From: Selenomonas sp. oral taxon 126
GTDB taxonomy: Bacteria > Bacillota > Negativicutes > Selenomonadales > Selenomonadaceae
Length of the DNA: 37,098 nt
Reading direction: 5' to 3'
Assembly: GCF_001683335.1 (NCBI RefSeq)
Contig: NZ_CP016201.1
Coordinates: 283,659-320,756 of the forward strand
This document shows, one piece after another, positions 7,349 to 14,812 of this stretch. The number at the start of each line of letters is the position of its first letter. Position 1 is the stretch's first letter. Below the pieces are notes generated by a model, which saw only the letters and a list, made by a program, of their open reading frames with translations, did no database searches and was not told the DNA's origin. The translations under genes and the position numbers were made by a program.

Positions 7349-7813
7349 TTACTTGCTCAGCTGCTTCACGACATCCTGCGTGATGTCCTGACCGCCGTAA
7401 ACGACCGCGCCCTTCTCAATGACGACGGAGAGCCCCTTCTTCTCAGCAACGCTCTTGACTGCGTCCTGAATGCTCTTCTCGATGGGCTCCATCAGTTCCT
7501 CGTTCTTCTGCTGGAGACGCTCCATCGTCTGCTGATAGTAGTCTGCCTTCTCCTGATCGTTCATGTTCGCAGACTTCGATTCGAAATCAGCCTGTGCCTC
7601 CTGCGACGCCTTCTGCATCTCGGCATTCGCCGCTGCAAGCTGCGGATGCTGGCTGCCGACCTGGCGATAGTCCACAACGCCGACGGAGGAAGTTGCTGCC
7701 GAGGCGATGCCCGAGCCACTCTGCGTAAGCGCGAGTGCAACCACCGAGCCGACGAAAACGACGGCAATGAGGATGCTGATAATCTTAACCTGCTTCTGCT
7801 GCAATTTGATCAT
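7349..7813 (-). CDS. OmpH/Skp-family periplasmic chaperone
   Basis: 154 residues starting at 7813, where AAAAGGAG precedes the ATG; a longer frame back to 7855 has no ribosome site. Residues 8-30 are a hydrophobic signal or anchor segment, followed by a possible cleavage site in IASAAT. The mature part has the Skp layout: VGVVDYRQVGSQHP strand, a long Gln/Glu/Lys helical hairpin, then KKGLSVVIEKGAVVYGGQDIT and VVKQLSK. First gene of the operon behind promoter 7872-7900. It binds unfolded outer-membrane proteins in the periplasm by family analogy. Whether it is released or stays tethered cannot be decided from sequence. Confidence 0.87.
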   Translation of the reverse strand: MIKLQQKQVKIISILIAVVFVGSVVALALTQSGSGIASAATSSVGVVDYRQVGSQHPQLAAANAEMQKASQEAQADFESKSANMNDQEKADYYQQTMERLQQKNEELMEPIEKSIQDAVKSVAEKKGLSVVIEKGAVVYGGQDITQDVVKQLSK

Positions 7814-7871
7814 GAATATAATCTCCTTTTCTGACCAGATCTGTCGGTTAACCAATCAACCGAACGCTCCT

Positions 7872-7900
7872 ATTATAGCAAAGAGCGCCGCACAGTTCAA
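7872..7900 (-). promoter_or_regulatory. Promoter P4 for the ompH-lpxD-lpxL operon
   Basis: On the minus strand TTGAAC (7895-7900) and TATAAT (7872-7877) are 17 bp apart, about 60 nt before the first Skp-like start. A near-consensus sigma-A site. Confidence 0.8.
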
Positions 7901-7902
7901 TA

Positions 7903-8301
7903 TTATTTTGTCGCACGATATGCAACCATCGGCATCTCCGAAAACTCCATATCCGTGATTTTTGGGCAACTCAGCGGATGGTTCAGCCAGTTCTCATGCG
8001 TAAAGGTCACATCCACGGTCTTTGGCCCATCCTGAAAGCGATAGGTGGAACTGTAGACACCGTCTACAATGCTCTGCTGGACGAAAGTCGCCTTGCCGTA
8101 CATCCCCTCCATATCGCTGAGGGTCAGATCTGGGCGAAGGCTGTCGAAATTCTCCTTCGTGATGACATCCTGTGTATCACGGGGTCCCTGCAGTGCGCCG
8201 GGTCCCGGTGCGCGCTCCGCCGTCTTTCCGCTGCAGCCCGCAACGAGCATGGACGAGGCGGCAAACGCTGCTGCCACAAGACCAAGTTTGCTGACGTTCA
8301 T
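7903..8301 (-). CDS. Small lipoprotein of unknown function
   Basis: About 132 residues. The N-terminus is a lipoprotein signal with lipobox MLVAGC, so it is predicted to be lipid-anchored. Two adjacent ATGs (8304 and 8301) follow GAGGGAG; 8301 gives the better 7-nt spacing. After a short Pro/Gly-rich linker the protein has a compact domain: LTLSDMEGMYGKA, then strands VYSSTYRFQDG and TVDVTFTHE. The order helix, Gly-containing turn and beta-strands recalls the BamE/OmlA fold, in which a short sensor-like domain sits on an outer-membrane lipoprotein. That likeness is only suggestive. It has its own promoter (8347-8375) and lies between the glycosyltransferase pair and the ompH-lpx operon. Confidence 0.75.
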   Translation of the reverse strand: MNVSKLGLVAAAFAASSMLVAGCSGKTAERAPGPGALQGPRDTQDVITKENFDSLRPDLTLSDMEGMYGKATFVQQSIVDGVYSSTYRFQDGPKTVDVTFTHENWLNHPLSCPKITDMEFSEMPMVAYRATK

Positions 8302-8346
8302 CATAACACTCCCTCTTTCCGATAAAACTCTCCAAAACACCTTTTT

Positions 8347-8375
8347 ATCATACACCATTCCAGACGTTCATTCAA
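8347..8375 (-). promoter_or_regulatory. Promoter P3 for the small lipoprotein gene
   Basis: On the minus strand TTGAAT (8370-8375) and TATGAT (8347-8352) are 17 bp apart, about 46 nt before the start codon. Confidence 0.7.
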
Positions 8376-8392
8376 GAAGAAAAAAGAACTCC

Positions 8393-9850
8393 TCACGGCT
8401 GCACCGCCCGTCGATAGAGACGCAGTTTCGTCCGCCCCTCGTGCGGCAGTGCGCCGAGCTCTTCCCAGCCCTGCGCCGCAAGATTCTGCTCAAATGCGTC
8501 GAACGCATGGCGCTCCACCACGAGATACACCGTCCGATCGCGCGGCAGCTCGTCGATCGGCAGGAATGGCATGACATTCTTGCTGTTCCAGCTCATCTCC
8601 TTCGGTGCACGCGCCGCAATCTCCTCGCGCGAGGCAAGCGCATACATCGTGTGCCCCGTATAGTAGGGCACGGTTGCCGTATAGTCACCATAACAGACGA
8701 GCAGATCGTCCTGCTTCATCGTCTGCGAAAGGATCGCCGCCGCACTCTTCCCGCTGAAATGCCCATCGCGCTCGGAGTAGTTCGTCACAACAAAGACGAC
8801 GGCGAGATAGAGCCCCATGCCGAGGATCGCCCCCACTTTCAGCACGCGCGGATTCTTCGCGAGGAGACGTGCCGTCAGAATCGCCGTCGGCAGAAACGCG
8901 GGGAAGCTGTACGTCGGGTACTTCGTCGCCATGAACTGGAAGAACACAGGTACAACAATCGCCCAGACAAGCAAGAAGAGCGTGCGCACGTCGATGTCAG
9001 GGCGAATCCGCCACGCACGATAGAGCGCGAGCGGCAGAGCAAAGCTCCACGGGAACATCCCGATGAAGTAGACGCCGAGGTAGAAATACCAGACATCCCA
9101 CTGCGCATGCTCGGACACCGTCGCACGCAGGACATTGTGAATCCCGAGGAAGGTGTTCACAAAATCCGCCCCGTGCGCAAAATACATATAGATGTACCAC
9201 GGCGCGCACACCGCCGCAAAGACGAGCAGCCCCGTCGGGATGCACATACGCCGGAGCGCGGAGAGATCGCGTGCGAGCGCGAGGAAGACGAGGATCACAA
9301 GCCCCGGCAGGAGGAGGCCGATCGGCCCCTTCGTCAGCACGGCGAGTCCCGCACACGCATATGCGATGTAGAAATATTTTTGCTCCCGCTCGTAGTAGCC
9401 GATGAAAAAGGCGGCAAGCGTTCCGCTGAAAAACACAAAGAGGCTCATATCCGTGAGGATCAGCTTTGCCAAAAAGGAGTAGAGCACACCCGTCCCGAGG
9501 ATGATCGCCGCCCAGAACGCCGTTCGCTCATCGTAGAGCCGCCGCGCAAAGGCGTAGGTCATGACGAGCCCCACCGCAGCGAAGAGTGCAGGGAAAAAGC
9601 GCGCGGCAAAATCCGTCACGCCGAATACGGAGAACGCCGCAATCAGCTCCCAGTAGAAGAAGATCGGCTTATCGTACCAATAGTTTCCGTAGATCTGCGG
9701 GGAGAGGTAATCCCCTGCCGCCAGCATCTCCTTCGCCGTCTGCGCGTAGTTCACCTCGACGGGTGCCGTCACGGCGAGCGCACCGTTGCCCCAGAAATAA
9801 AGTGCGACGAGGCAAAAGATTGCCACGCCGCTTGTCAGCCGTTCATTCAT
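8393..9850 (-). CDS. ArnT/PMT-like integral membrane glycosyltransferase (GT83 type)
   Basis: 485 residues with about eleven or twelve hydrophobic segments in the first 370 residues and a soluble periplasmic domain after them. The first periplasmic loop carries the family signature EVNYAQTAKEMLAAGDY, then YGNYWYDKPIFFYW, where the leading acidic residue is the likely metal or catalytic site. Enzymes of this type move a sugar from a polyprenyl-phosphate donor to lipid A or another acceptor on the outer face of the inner membrane. The start at 9850 follows GAGGGAGG; longer frames lack a ribosome site. Its start overlaps the stop of the upstream GT2 gene by 8 nt, so the two are translated together. 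The sugar and acceptor cannot be read from sequence. Confidence 0.87.
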   Translation of the reverse strand: MNERLTSGVAIFCLVALYFWGNGALAVTAPVEVNYAQTAKEMLAAGDYLSPQIYGNYWYDKPIFFYWELIAAFSVFGVTDFAARFFPALFAAVGLVMTYAFARRLYDERTAFWAAIILGTGVLYSFLAKLILTDMSLFVFFSGTLAAFFIGYYEREQKYFYIAYACAGLAVLTKGPIGLLLPGLVILVFLALARDLSALRRMCIPTGLLVFAAVCAPWYIYMYFAHGADFVNTFLGIHNVLRATVSEHAQWDVWYFYLGVYFIGMFPWSFALPLALYRAWRIRPDIDVRTLFLLVWAIVVPVFFQFMATKYPTYSFPAFLPTAILTARLLAKNPRVLKVGAILGMGLYLAVVFVVTNYSERDGHFSGKSAAAILSQTMKQDDLLVCYGDYTATVPYYTGHTMYALASREEIAARAPKEMSWNSKNVMPFLPIDELPRDRTVYLVVERHAFDAFEQNLAAQGWEELGALPHEGRTKLRLYRRAVQP

Positions 9851-10796
9851 CGCGTTCCTCCCTCTGCTCCTCCATACGCCGATTGTCGCACGCAATCAGA
9901 TAGAGCGGACGATTCTTCACCTCTTGCAGAATGCGCGCAATGTACTCGCCGCAGACGCCGAGCATCATCATCTGCATGCCGCCGAAAAAGAGGCTGCATA
10001 CGACGATCGTCGACCAACCCGCCACAGTCTCCCCACGGAGTGTCTCATAGAGCACGTGGAGAAAGAGCAGTACTGCGAGGAGTGCCGAGCATATGCCCAC
10101 GTAGAAGGCAGCGCGCAGCGGCTGCACCGAATAGGCGAGAATACCGTCAAGTGCGAACGAGATCATCTTGTGCAGGGAGAATTTCGACTGCCCCGCAAAA
10201 CGCTCCGGCGCAACGAACTCCACCGTTGTCCTGCGGAAGCCCATCGCACCCACAATTCCGCGGATGAAGCGCGCATGCTCGTGATAGCGGCGCAGGGCGA
10301 GAACTGCCCTCCGATCCATCAGACGAAAGTCCGACCCGCCCTCCTGGATCTCCACATCGGTCATTGCATTGAGGAGACGGTAGTAGTATTTCGAGGTCAG
10401 ACGCTTAAAGATGGATGCCCCTTCCGTCGTCAGCCGTACCGTCTGAACGATCTCATAGCCCTCCTCCCATTTTGCAAGCAGCACGGGCAGGAGCTCCGGC
10501 GGATGCTGCATATCGCCGTCCATCGTGATCACCGCATCCCCGTCCGCATGATCCGTGCCGCAGGTCAGCGCAATCTGATGCCCGGAATTGCGCGCGAGGA
10601 ATATTGACTGCACATGGGGATCCCGAGCCCCGAGCGCGCGCAGGATCTCGCGGCTGCGGTCGTGGGAACCGTCGTCGATAAAGAGAATCTCATACGCATA
10701 GGGCAGCGTTTCCATCACCTTTTCCACGCTCTGCACAAAATGCGCAATATTCTCCTCCTCGTTGTAGACCGGAACCACAATCGAAACACGCTTCAC
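9843..10796 (-). CDS. Polyprenyl-phosphate glycosyltransferase, GT2 family (ArnC/GtrB-like)
   Basis: 317 residues from a GTG start preceded by GGGGGTG. The GT-A fold is clear: SIVVPVYNEEENI at the start, FIDDGSHDRS, and the metal-binding DxD in TMDGDMQHP (D93 and D95), with QEGGSDFRLMDRRAV further on. Two C-terminal membrane helices (about 233-255 and 268-290) are typical of GtrB/ArnC/DPM1 enzymes, which load a nucleotide sugar onto undecaprenyl phosphate at the cytoplasmic face. It is translationally coupled to the GT83-like gene, so donor synthesis and transfer are probably one pathway. The final acidic tail (about 20 residues) is outside the conserved domain. Confidence 0.92.
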   Translation of the reverse strand: MKRVSIVVPVYNEEENIAHFVQSVEKVMETLPYAYEILFIDDGSHDRSREILRALGARDPHVQSIFLARNSGHQIALTCGTDHADGDAVITMDGDMQHPPELLPVLLAKWEEGYEIVQTVRLTTEGASIFKRLTSKYYYRLLNAMTDVEIQEGGSDFRLMDRRAVLALRRYHEHARFIRGIVGAMGFRRTTVEFVAPERFAGQSKFSLHKMISFALDGILAYSVQPLRAAFYVGICSALLAVLLFLHVLYETLRGETVAGWSTIVVCSLFFGGMQMMMLGVCGEYIARILQEVKNRPLYLIACDNRRMEEQREERDE

Positions 10797-10827
10797 CGCT
10801 TCACCCCCATTACTCTATGATTTCCCT

Positions 10828-12135
10828 CTAAAAGTTTCCAATCAGCCGAATCCACCTGTCATGACCGTCCGCGAGCGCCGCAATGCTGAGGAAATCGTGC
10901 AGCTTATACCGCAGCTCCCACTCCCATGCGCCTGTATCCGTCCACTGCTCGTAGCGCACGAGCCAGCGCGGATGGAGCGCATAGCTCCCCGCAGCGGAAA
11001 AGCGAGCATCGCTCAGATCGTAGCGCAGATCGCCCGTGAAGTGCGGGAATAGTTCACGCGCATAGCCGACGCGCCAGTCAAAGCGCACATCTTCGGGTGC
11101 GGCATCCGTCTCCACATAGAGCTCATCGCGTGCACTCACCATTTGCCCCGCATGCAGGCGTACATGCAGGTCGCGCCGATCATCGTCCCGATTCTCCGAT
11201 GTGCGCCCGATGTCGAGCCAGCCCGTCAGATGCAGACGGTATCGCCTGCTGTCCGTGCGGCTCATGACTGCCATGCGCTCCCCCGGCGTGATCGTCACCT
11301 GCGAGGTGAACTGCATCCGGCGAAAATCGCTTGCACCATCCAACCCATCCGCAAGCTGCTGCTCGAAGACGGAGCGATGCCGCGCAACAAAGGCGACGGG
11401 CACGCCGACGAGGCGATTCGCCGCCGTCTCCATCGCCCTGCGCTGCGAGAGCAGTGTGACGTTCGGTATTGTATCCGAGCGCATGGAGAGATCGACCGTC
11501 CGCACAACGGGTAGGCGCGGATAGACCGTGAGACGCACCTGCGCTGCCGTATCGACATCGATATCGTAGTCCGCGCGGAACTCCGGCAGATGCTCATCCA
11601 TATAGGCGGTCAGGCTGCGCTTCAGCGCACCCGCCGCCCAGTCGGTTGCCGCAATCGGCAGCCCCACGAGCGCATCCGAAAAGACCGTGCCGACATCCGC
11701 GAGATCGGCGCGCACAATTTCCTCCACGGCGGGCGGCATGCCCTCGACCGCCATCTCGACGCGAACACCCTGGATCGTATCCGCCCACGGTGCGAGGTGG
11801 ATTGTGACCTCCGTCCGCTGCGCAGGATGTACCTCGACCCCCGTCACCGTGTAGCCGACGAGCAGACGATCAAAGACCGCACCGATAATCTCCGCCTCCT
11901 CTGTCGGAGAGACCGCCGTCACCGCGCGCCCCTCCATGCGTTCCGCCGCGATTGCTGCAACCGTGCGCTCCATGCGCGCACGCACAATGGAGGGAATCTC
12001 CCGATCACCTACGACAATAGCCGCAGTTTCCTCCACACGGGAGGACTCTGCGGCATATGTGTGGTGAAAAAAAACGAACGCTGCAAAAACGAGAAAAGCA
12101 AGAACTCGGATACGCATAGGCACAAGAGCCTGCAT
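10828..12135 (-). CDS. Uncharacterised exported protein, probably outer-membrane associated, coupled to bamA
   Basis: 435 residues; I do not recognise the family. A signal peptide is visible (RIRVLAFLVFAAFVFFHH, then TYAAES). Residues about 40-270 contain alternating strands and helices; the phrases LVGLPIAATDWAAGALKR and LVGVPVAFVARHRSVFEQ look like two copies of one module, possibly POTRA-like. Residues about 280-435 are rich in alternating polar and aromatic strands (RYRLHLTGWLDIG, DLHVRLHAGQM, WLVRYEQWTD, WEWELRYKLHD) and the chain ends in IRLIGNF, a C-terminal Phe as in outer-membrane barrels. It starts 2 nt after the bamA stop. An in-frame ATG at 12117 is an alternative start. A BamA or TamA helper role is inferred from position only. 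Confidence 0.8.
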   Translation of the reverse strand: MQALVPMRIRVLAFLVFAAFVFFHHTYAAESSRVEETAAIVVGDREIPSIVRARMERTVAAIAAERMEGRAVTAVSPTEEAEIIGAVFDRLLVGYTVTGVEVHPAQRTEVTIHLAPWADTIQGVRVEMAVEGMPPAVEEIVRADLADVGTVFSDALVGLPIAATDWAAGALKRSLTAYMDEHLPEFRADYDIDVDTAAQVRLTVYPRLPVVRTVDLSMRSDTIPNVTLLSQRRAMETAANRLVGVPVAFVARHRSVFEQQLADGLDGASDFRRMQFTSQVTITPGERMAVMSRTDSRRYRLHLTGWLDIGRTSENRDDDRRDLHVRLHAGQMVSARDELYVETDAAPEDVRFDWRVGYARELFPHFTGDLRYDLSDARFSAAGSYALHPRWLVRYEQWTDTGAWEWELRYKLHDFLSIAALADGHDRWIRLIGNF

Positions 12136-12137
12136 TA

Positions 12138-14063
12138 TCAGAACGTGCCGCCGACGCGGAAGTGTACGCGTCCGCCCTGCGAACCGCGACCGTAGTCAAG
12201 GCGTAGCGGACCGATCGGCGTATTGAGACCAAGCCCGACACCGACGCTCCCGTACAGATTCTCCGGCGTGAAGCCGCTCGACCACGCGCCGCCGTAATCC
12301 GCAAAGAGCGCCCCCGTCACCTTCGACACGATCGGGAAGCGGTATTCAATCGAGGCGAGCGCCATGCGCGTCCCGCGGAACTGATCCTCGCGGTAGCCAC
12401 GGATCGTATCCTGACCGCCCATGCGGAACTGGCTGTACTCAGAGATCGAGCCGCGGCTGATGCCGTACTGCCCGCGCAGGACGAAGACCTGCGAACGCCC
12501 CGCCTTGAGGTAGTGCGTATCGCCCGCAATATACTTCTGATAGTTGAAGTCACCGCCGAAACCCGCGAACTCTGCAGAGAGCGAGGCGCGCGCCCCCATT
12601 GTCGGCTCGTAGACATTATCGCGTGTATCCGTCACATGCTCGAGCGTTATGCTGCGCGTCGTACCGAAATTGTTCGCAATCCACGCGGTATTTCCGCTGC
12701 GGTTGCCCGCATTGCCCGACTCCGTATGCTTGACATACTTATCCTTGCGATTGCGCAGCGTGACGAAATTCGTCGAATACTCGCTCATGGGTCGGCTGAG
12801 CGTCACCTCGCCGCCCGAGTATTTGCGCATGAACGACTCCTTGTGATTGCCGTCCTCATCGTAGTCATCGTATTCGTACGTACGGTTGTAGATGCGCAGT
12901 GTACCCGCCGTCTCTTTCTTGTCGAGCCACGGGCGGCGGTACATGAACGTATAGCCGCGCGCATCCGTATCATCGCCGCTGACCTCATAGGTGAGGCTGA
13001 TCGTGTCGCCCATGCCACGGAAATTCGTGTCACTGACGCTGAGCGTTCCGACCATGCCATCGGAACTCGAGTAGCCTGCGCCAATGCCGAACGAACCCGT
13101 GCGCTTCTCCTGGACATCGATCTCCATGACAACCGCATTCGGCTCAACGCCGGGGTTCATCTTGACATTGACATCCTCGAAGAAGCCGAGGTTGTAGACA
13201 CGCTGCATACTGCGGCGCGCCTGATTTGCATTGAACGGCTCACCGACCTTCTGACGCATCTCGCGCAGAATGACGTATTCCTTCGTCTTCTTATTGCCCT
13301 TGACCTTATAGCCCTCGAGTGTGCCCTCGCTGATCTTGATCGTGAGCGTGCCGTCCTGCGCGATGTTGAGATCCGTGATCTTTGCGAGAATATAGCCGTC
13401 CGCGCGGTACTTCTCCTGAATCGCCTGCACGTTCTCCTGCAGTGTGCGCGCGTTCAGCAGCTCACCGTTCTTGACCGTGATGAGCTCCATCAGAGACTCC
13501 GTGGATTCAACCGTATTGCCCTCGATCTTCACTTCCTTGAGCTCGGGATTCTCGAGCACATTGTATGTCAGGACAACCCCCTCAGGCACCTGCTCGAACG
13601 ACGGATAGAGATCGTAGAAATAGCCCGTTGCGTAGATCGCATCGCGGTCCTTCACCAGTCCCTCCTCGGTCACAGCATCGCCCACGTGCATCGTGAGAGC
13701 TGCGCGTGCCGCCCCTTCGGTCGCCTCCGTCGCGCCGTTGAACTTGATTTCCATGATCGTCTTGCCCACCTGCGCCGCAAGGTAGTTCGTGATCTCATCC
13801 TCGGCGGGACGCTTTGCCGCCCATGCAGCAGCGCGCTCATCCGAGGACGTAGGCGCGGCAGTCGTCGTCAGCGCGGGTGCATCCGCAACCGGAGCGTCCG
13901 CAGAGCCGCTCACGGCAGATGGCGCAGCATCACTCAGCACGGGTGCATCCGTCACCACAGCTGCACCCTTCTCCGCTGCAAAGGCATGCGGCAGCGTCAG
14001 GGCGGATACCCCAACGCCAAGCGCAATAGCGAGTGTGAGTCTCTGATATCTCTTACTGTTCAA
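12138..14063 (-). CDS. bamA: Outer membrane protein assembly factor BamA
   Basis: 641 residues. A signal peptide (1-29) is followed by an Ala/Pro/Thr-rich linker (30-90), three POTRA domains (about 98-171, 172-246 and 247-320) and a C-terminal barrel that inserts beta-barrel proteins into the outer membrane. The barrel lid motif appears as TIRGYRED, matching the (V/I)RG(F/Y) lock of Omp85 proteins, and the last residue is Phe. Three POTRAs instead of five is known from Negativicutes. The start is TTG at 14063: AGGAGG lies 8 nt upstream and no ATG or GTG in frame is better placed. The second gene behind promoter P2, it is coupled to the exported protein downstream. Confidence 0.96.
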   Translation of the reverse strand: MNSKRYQRLTLAIALGVGVSALTLPHAFAAEKGAAVVTDAPVLSDAAPSAVSGSADAPVADAPALTTTAAPTSSDERAAAWAAKRPAEDEITNYLAAQVGKTIMEIKFNGATEATEGAARAALTMHVGDAVTEEGLVKDRDAIYATGYFYDLYPSFEQVPEGVVLTYNVLENPELKEVKIEGNTVESTESLMELITVKNGELLNARTLQENVQAIQEKYRADGYILAKITDLNIAQDGTLTIKISEGTLEGYKVKGNKKTKEYVILREMRQKVGEPFNANQARRSMQRVYNLGFFEDVNVKMNPGVEPNAVVMEIDVQEKRTGSFGIGAGYSSSDGMVGTLSVSDTNFRGMGDTISLTYEVSGDDTDARGYTFMYRRPWLDKKETAGTLRIYNRTYEYDDYDEDGNHKESFMRKYSGGEVTLSRPMSEYSTNFVTLRNRKDKYVKHTESGNAGNRSGNTAWIANNFGTTRSITLEHVTDTRDNVYEPTMGARASLSAEFAGFGGDFNYQKYIAGDTHYLKAGRSQVFVLRGQYGISRGSISEYSQFRMGGQDTIRGYREDQFRGTRMALASIEYRFPIVSKVTGALFADYGGAWSSGFTPENLYGSVGVGLGLNTPIGPLRLDYGRGSQGGRVHFRVGGTF

Positions 14064-14137
14064 AGGCGAAACCTCCTAGATATGCGCACCTTGGCGCACT
14101 ATTTCAATCCGACCGCAATCTGCGGGGAAATGATCGA

Positions 14138-14686
14138 CTATTCCCGTAAAATCCTGCCGCCGACCTGCATGAGCCGCTGCATATCGGCATCGGGCATCTG
14201 CCGGCGCTGTGCGGGTGCTGTGCTCTGCACGGGTGCCGGCACAGATGGCGCGGCCGCAGTCTCTGCCTGCGGCTGTGCGTGTTCCACACTTGGCGCGGGC
14301 GCCTCTTTCGGCGGGGCTGCCGCTGGGGGCGGCGTCTCCGTCAGTGGGGCAGCGCGCTCCACGGTATCCGCTGCAAATGCGGGCGCCTCCACACTCCGCT
14401 GTGCACGCTGCACGGGCGGCGGGCTCGCCGTCTCCTCTGCAGGCGACCTGTCCCACACGAAATACGCAAGGACTGATGCTGCAGCGAGCGTCGGCAGCAG
14501 CCAGCGTGCAAGCCGCCGCATGCGCGCACGGCGATCCGCTGCAATGCGTGCAAGTTCTGCGCGCGCAAGCATGAGTTTCAGATCGCCCGCGAGATCATCC
14601 TCACCCGCAAGCGCATGCTCCGCGCCCGTGAGCCAGTCCCGCGCCGCACGGATGGATTTCGCGCGCTCCCTGCGATCCGCAGCCAT
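14138..14686 (-). CDS. Single-pass membrane protein with Pro/Ala-rich extracytoplasmic tail
   Basis: 182 residues from ATG 14686 after GGGGAGG; a longer frame to 14713 has no ribosome site. The N-terminal 60 residues are helical and highly charged (ERAKSIRAARDWL, DLKLMLARAELARIAADRR). One membrane segment follows (WLLPTLAAASVLAYFVW, about 62-78), then about 75 residues rich in Pro, Ala, Glu and Thr, then a short basic helix (QMPDADMQRLMQVGGRIL). The layout, cytoplasmic helical head plus one membrane pass, is like that of anti-sigma factors, and the gene follows a sigma-factor gene, but no ZAS zinc motif is present. Function unknown. It is first in the bamA transcription unit, so a role in envelope assembly is equally possible. 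Confidence 0.72.
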   Translation of the reverse strand: MAADRRERAKSIRAARDWLTGAEHALAGEDDLAGDLKLMLARAELARIAADRRARMRRLARWLLPTLAAASVLAYFVWDRSPAEETASPPPVQRAQRSVEAPAFAADTVERAAPLTETPPPAAAPPKEAPAPSVEHAQPQAETAAAPSVPAPVQSTAPAQRRQMPDADMQRLMQVGGRILRE

Positions 14687-14752
14687 CGCCGTACCTCCCC
14701 TCTCAGGAAGCACTGATCAATGATACATTTCATTCCTATCAGCGATTCCTTG

Positions 14753-14782
14753 ATTATACTACAGTCCATAGGATGGATTCAA
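14753..14782 (-). promoter_or_regulatory. Promoter P2 for the bamA operon
   Basis: On the minus strand TTGAAT (14777-14782) and TATAAT (14753-14758) are 18 bp apart, about 65 nt before the membrane-protein start. A near-palindrome lies just upstream at 14784-14801. Confidence 0.78.
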
Positions 14783-14812
14783 GACGTTAAAATTAAAACG
14801 TGGTACTAAAAA

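Noticed and set aside
8069-10267. A 732-residue plus-strand open frame across the lipoprotein and two glycosyltransferases
   Set aside because: It runs opposite to three real genes, lacks a ribosome site and has Arg/His-rich shadow composition.
12513-14723. A 736-residue plus-strand open frame opposite bamA
   Set aside because: Antisense shadow of BamA and the membrane-protein gene, with no domain pattern.
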